A stretch of 64,000 nt of DNA from an uncultured Alphaproteobacteria bacterium (GTDB lineage: Bacteria; Pseudomonadota; Alphaproteobacteria; HIMB59): contig CACLUR010000003.1 of NCBI GenBank assembly GCA_902610175.1, forward strand, positions 62,001-126,000, given 5' to 3'. How positions within the stretch are numbered: position 1 is the stretch's first letter; each line of letters opens with the position of its first letter. The notes below the pieces were generated by a model that was given only the letters and a program-made list of their open reading frames with translations, did not search any database and was not told the DNA's origin. The translations under genes were made by a program, and so were the position numbers. This document shows, piece by piece, positions 61,016-64,000 of this stretch.

Positions 61016-62490
61016 TTAAGTTCAAAATTTTTAAAATCATCATAAGTAAGATATACATTTAATTGATTTTTAGGAATAAATTTAGAAATTTGAAGATACG
61101 TTTGACCAGGTCCACACGAATTACGCTTATTTAGTATTTCTGGTCTTAGTTGTATAGCTAATTTAAATGCAGAGAAGCTCATCCAATAAAAACTCTCCGC
61201 TACAAACAAATTATCAATCGTATTGTCATTAATCAATGGGACTAAACTATAGTGTGATATAACAGGGAATTTTTTATTTAGCATATTTCCTTCATATGTA
61301 AGTTTATAAGTAGGTTTTTGATTATCTTTATAAAAATTTTCAGTTTCTCGATAATTTTCACCAAAACTATCGAGAGAAGAATTTACAAGAATGCCCATTT
61401 TACTTATTTTTTTCCAAGAACTTACGCCGGAAGTTATAAGATTTGATACACTTTTCAAAGATTTAAACTCTTTAAATTCTGATCTTGTGGCCAAAACATT
61501 TTTATTTTTTACTGTTTTATTAAATTCATGCAAATTTCTCTGAAACATTTGATATTTTGATAAGCTTGAAGGAAATATATTTTTAACTTTTTTAACTTTT
61601 TTATTATTTAGATATTTTTTTTCTTTAAAATATTTTTTTGTTTGATTATCTTTCCCTTGTGCAAATAAGATTTTTTCATTTAGAATATTTTCAATAGTTA
61701 CACCTACATCTAAATTGCAACCACCTCCCCATTTGTATAAATATTTTCTCTCTCTTTGACAATCATCTAACGAAGGTAAATGATTAATTTTTTTCAATAT
61801 TTTTTCTGTTTTTCGATCATCTCTCCTATATTCCAAAGCAATGCATCCTTGTGCTGCCGCACTAGGAAATTCAGAAATTGGTAAAATTATTTTCTCAAAC
61901 TTTTTAAATTTCAATTTAAAATTTCTATAATCTTTTTTATTAATTTTTTCTCCATATTTAAAAATTCTATCTATAGCAGCTTTAGCCATAAACACCCCGT
62001 CCTCTTTTGAGGAATTTAATATTTTTTCCAGCCTAGATGGTACGTTTCCCCTAATGTCGAATGGCTTCAATTCTTCAAAGGGTAAAAACTTTCTTAATTT
62101 TTTTAAATAATATTTTCTTCTAGGAGAGGATGTCCCTACAACTAATTTTTTTTTATTTAATGAAGTCTTTTTAATAAGAATAACATCTCTTGGATCATCT
62201 CTTTTGAGACAAATAAAAGAAGTCTTATTAAGATTTTTAACAGGAAGATCTTTGAATGAATGAACTACCACATCTGCATCTTTTAAGATTAATTTTTTTG
62301 ATAGTGAATTTGTAAATATTCCAAATCCATGTTGTTCCCAAGCTTTAGCTGACATGTCCGTGTCACCAACACTTGATGAGTAATGTGTATCAATTATATT
62401 TTTTTGTATTTTATTAATTTCTATTTCCGCAATGTGAGTCTGAATTTTAGCGAGAAAACTTTTTCTTGATAATAAAACAATCTTTTTCAT
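61012..62490 (-). CDS. hemC: Porphobilinogen deaminase with long C-terminal extension (HemC, possible HemD-like)
   Basis: Polymerises four porphobilinogen units to hydroxymethylbilane. The ATG at 62490 is preferred (492 residues). Residues 1 to about 300 are HemC: VVHSFKDLP near 77-85, GTSSPRRKYYL, PFDIRGNVPSRLEK, SAAAQGCIALE and WGGGCNLDVG with the dipyrromethane cofactor Cys near 258. The remaining 190 residues, beginning VLATRSEFKEF, hold WKKISKMGILVN and SCGPGQTYLQI, and could be a diverged uroporphyrinogen-III synthase (HemD) domain, for which no separate gene is in view. Lys-rich and AT-rich. First gene of the heme operon. Confidence 0.85.
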   Translation of the reverse strand: MKKIVLLSRKSFLAKIQTHIAEIEINKIQKNIIDTHYSSSVGDTDMSAKAWEQHGFGIFTNSLSKKLILKDADVVVHSFKDLPVKNLNKTSFICLKRDDPRDVILIKKTSLNKKKLVVGTSSPRRKYYLKKLRKFLPFEELKPFDIRGNVPSRLEKILNSSKEDGVFMAKAAIDRIFKYGEKINKKDYRNFKLKFKKFEKIILPISEFPSAAAQGCIALEYRRDDRKTEKILKKINHLPSLDDCQRERKYLYKWGGGCNLDVGVTIENILNEKILFAQGKDNQTKKYFKEKKYLNNKKVKKVKNIFPSSLSKYQMFQRNLHEFNKTVKNKNVLATRSEFKEFKSLKSVSNLITSGVSSWKKISKMGILVNSSLDSFGENYRETENFYKDNQKPTYKLTYEGNMLNKKFPVISHYSLVPLINDNTIDNLFVAESFYWMSFSAFKLAIQLRPEILNKRNSCGPGQTYLQISKFIPKNQLNVYLTYDDFKNFELK

Positions 62491-62607
62491 AACCATTGAT
62501 GACATTAAGAAATAACAAATAATCAACGCTAATACAATTTAAGCGAGACTTATTGGTCAATATGTACTTATTTCAAAATATGTTATAGCTAAATAACGTT
62601 TGAAATT

Positions 62608-63285
62608 ATGACACAAAAAGCAGTTTTAATTGTCGGAGCAGGGTCAGGTTTAAGTGCTTCTTTGGCTAGAGCATTTAATTCAAAGGGGATGAAAATCGTA
62701 CTTGCTGCCAGAAACATAGACAAACTTGACAGTTTAAAAAAAGAGATCGACGCTTTAGTTTTTAAGTGTGACTCAACGGAAAATAAAAGTGTTCAAAATT
62801 TATTTTTGCAGACTGACTCAATTATAGGCACTCCAGAAATTGTTATCTATAATCCATCTCTTAGAATTGTAAAACCTTTTATTAAATACGATCCTGATGA
62901 AATGCTTCAATCAATAAAAGTAAATAGTTATGGGGCTTTTCTAGTAGCGCATGAATCAGTAAAAAGAATGTTAAAAATAGGAAAAGGTAATATTTTTTTC
63001 ACTGGATCATCTGCAAGTGTAAAGGGTTTTGCTAAATCTGCGTCTTTTGCTATGGGAAAGTTTGGTTTGAGAGGCTTAGCACAATCTTTGGCAAGAGAGC
63101 TGCACCCACAAAATATTCATATAGGTCATTTCGTTATAGATGGAGGAATAGGTAAAGAACCAGTTGGAAATTATCAAATGATACACCCTGATGAAATTGC
63201 AAAACAATACCTAAATTTTTATTTACAGGATAAAAAAGCTTGGTCATGGGAAATTGAAATTAGAACAAACACTGAAAAATTTTAG
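62608..63285 (+). CDS. Short-chain dehydrogenase/reductase family protein
   Basis: Rossmann-fold SDR of 225 residues. The coenzyme motif is VGAGSGLSASLARAF at 9-23 (a variant of TGxxxGxG), followed by NPSLRIVKPF in place of NNAG and the Ser motif FTGSSASVKGF. The catalytic Tyr of YxxxK is Phe: SFAMGKFGL, a known variant clade (often FASAKFALRG). So it may lack normal dehydrogenase activity or use another acid. Adjacent to an LLM flavin oxidoreductase gene 9 bp downstream. Confidence 0.8.
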   Translation: MTQKAVLIVGAGSGLSASLARAFNSKGMKIVLAARNIDKLDSLKKEIDALVFKCDSTENKSVQNLFLQTDSIIGTPEIVIYNPSLRIVKPFIKYDPDEMLQSIKVNSYGAFLVAHESVKRMLKIGKGNIFFTGSSASVKGFAKSASFAMGKFGLRGLAQSLARELHPQNIHIGHFVIDGGIGKEPVGNYQMIHPDEIAKQYLNFYLQDKKAWSWEIEIRTNTEKF

Positions 63286-63294
63286 AAGAACACC

Positions 63295-64000
63295 TTGGAA
63301 ATCGGTATAGACAGTTTTGCAGATAAAAGAGAGGGCTCAGATAGTGTTAAAGCCATCAATAATGTTATTGATAGAATTATTTTTGCAGATGAAGTTGGAT
63401 TAAATTCATTTGGGATAGGAGAGCATCATAGAAAAGAATTTTTAGACTCAGCACCATTTATGATATTAGCTTCAGCTGCAGCACAAACAAAAAATATTAA
63501 GCTAATAAGTGCTGTAACTGTTTTAAGCGCAGCAGATCCTGTTCGTGTATTTCAAAACTTGTCTACTCTTGATCTGATATCCGGAGGTAGAGCAGAAATG
63601 GTAGCTGGAAGAGGATCATTTTCTGAGGCCTTTCCATTATTTGGTTTGGATTTCAAAGATTATGATGAATTGTTTATTGAAAAGCTCGGTTTGCTTTTAA
63701 AAATTAGAGAAAATGAATTTGTTAGTTGGTCTGGTAAATTTAGACCTTCGATAAATAATTTACCTATTTATCCAAGGCCTATTCAAAACCCTGTCCCAAT
63801 ATGGTTAGGTGTTGGTGGCACACCTCAATCTTTTGCAAGAGCAGGTTCAATGGGCTTACCTTTAATGATTGCCATAATAGGAGGCAATACTCATCGCTTT
63901 AGACCTTTGGTAGATATTTACCGACAGGCGGGTAAAGAAGCAGGACACCCTCCAGAAAAACTCTCCGTAGGACTTCATTCACTGGGATATGTCGCAAATA
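63295..64000 (+). CDS. LLM-class flavin-dependent oxidoreductase (3' partial)
   Basis: Luciferase-like TIM-barrel oxidoreductase; the frame opens with TTG at 63295 and is still open at the right edge, 235 codons. Readable motifs are FGIGEHHRKEFLDSAP, LISAVTVLSAADPVRVFQNLSTLDLISGGRAEMVAGRGSF-like stretch, PIYPRPIQNPVPIWLGVGGTPQSF and IIGGNTHRFRPLVDIYR. It uses FMN or F420 as cofactor; substrate unknown. It starts 9 bp after the SDR stop. Confidence 0.85.
   Translation, partial: MEIGIDSFADKREGSDSVKAINNVIDRIIFADEVGLNSFGIGEHHRKEFLDSAPFMILASAAAQTKNIKLISAVTVLSAADPVRVFQNLSTLDLISGGRAEMVAGRGSFSEAFPLFGLDFKDYDELFIEKLGLLLKIRENEFVSWSGKFRPSINNLPIYPRPIQNPVPIWLGVGGTPQSFARAGSMGLPLMIAIIGGNTHRFRPLVDIYRQAGKEAGHPPEKLSVGLHSLGYVAN

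Overview
The window is a 64 kb, strongly AT-rich (roughly one third GC by eye), densely coded bacterial chromosome segment with very short gaps, many ATGA or TAATG overlaps and few regulators. Gene content points to a streamlined free-living marine alphaproteobacterium of the SAR11 / HIMB59 / AEGEAN-169 type: a DMSP demethylase close to the SAR11 DmdA, general amino acid (Aap/Bzt) and glycine betaine (ProVXW) ABC importers, PII-Amt, BioY, formate-THF ligase and a long heme operon. The placement is inferred from gene content and composition only. I see no rRNA, tRNA, CRISPR, insertion sequence, prophage or conventional transcription factor gene.

Layout. 1-3.1 kb: ABC-2 exporter pair and a cryptochrome/photolyase. 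3.1-8.6 kb: phosphoesterase, choline dehydrogenase, two exported proteins (SH3, SOUL), glnK-amtB. 8.6-18.8 kb: a minus-strand run, cysE-proV-proX-proW-yeiH-dmdA-MFS-ridA-tmpA-tmpB-gpx. 18.9-26.4 kb: acetyltransferase, SbmA/BacA-like transporter, CBS protein plus nucleotidyltransferase, exonuclease I, a phosphatase with a 52-residue Cys-rich protein, transaldolase, BioY, MsrB and a 27-residue basic protein. 26.5-32.4 kb: MFS and DMT transporters, Nudix, amino acid dehydrogenase, CDP-alcohol transferase, CcdA, TVP38. 32.4-36.8 kb: FAD-oxidoreductase/SelD fusion and groESL with a perfect CIRCE element. 36.8-45.3 kb: MscS, glycosyltransferase, argF, trkH, apaG, fhs, ugd. 45.4-50.2 kb: aapJQMP and a LysE exporter. 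50.2-55.5 kb: a two-gene miniprotein operon, M19 dipeptidase, a DUF3445 heme N-demethylase-like protein coupled to a TSUP permease, ArgO-like exporter, DUF2721. 55.5-62.5 kb: minus-strand operon hemC-hemB-hemE-hemH-hemF-hemJ-MATE. 62.6-64 kb: SDR and a truncated LLM flavin oxidoreductase.

How the genes work together. The most coherent story is use of methylated osmolytes. ProVXW should import betaine-type compounds. BetA makes betaine from choline. The TmpA/TmpB-like pair would release glycine betaine and phosphate from a trimethylated aminophosphonate. DmdA moves a DMSP methyl group to tetrahydrofolate, and Fhs can recover ATP when such C1 units leave as formate. Two candidate sulfur-anion permeases (YeiH, TSUP) lie next to dmdA and next to the DUF3445 gene. 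The co-location of dmdA, a betaine importer and a TmpAB-like oxygenase pair, with an embedded MFS carrier and RidA, is the best candidate for an under-described system. Other leads are the intercistronic hairpins behind both binding-protein genes, a pyrimidine-loop hairpin resembling anti-Shine-Dalgarno sRNAs, a HemC with a long C-terminal extension, and several unannotated miniproteins.
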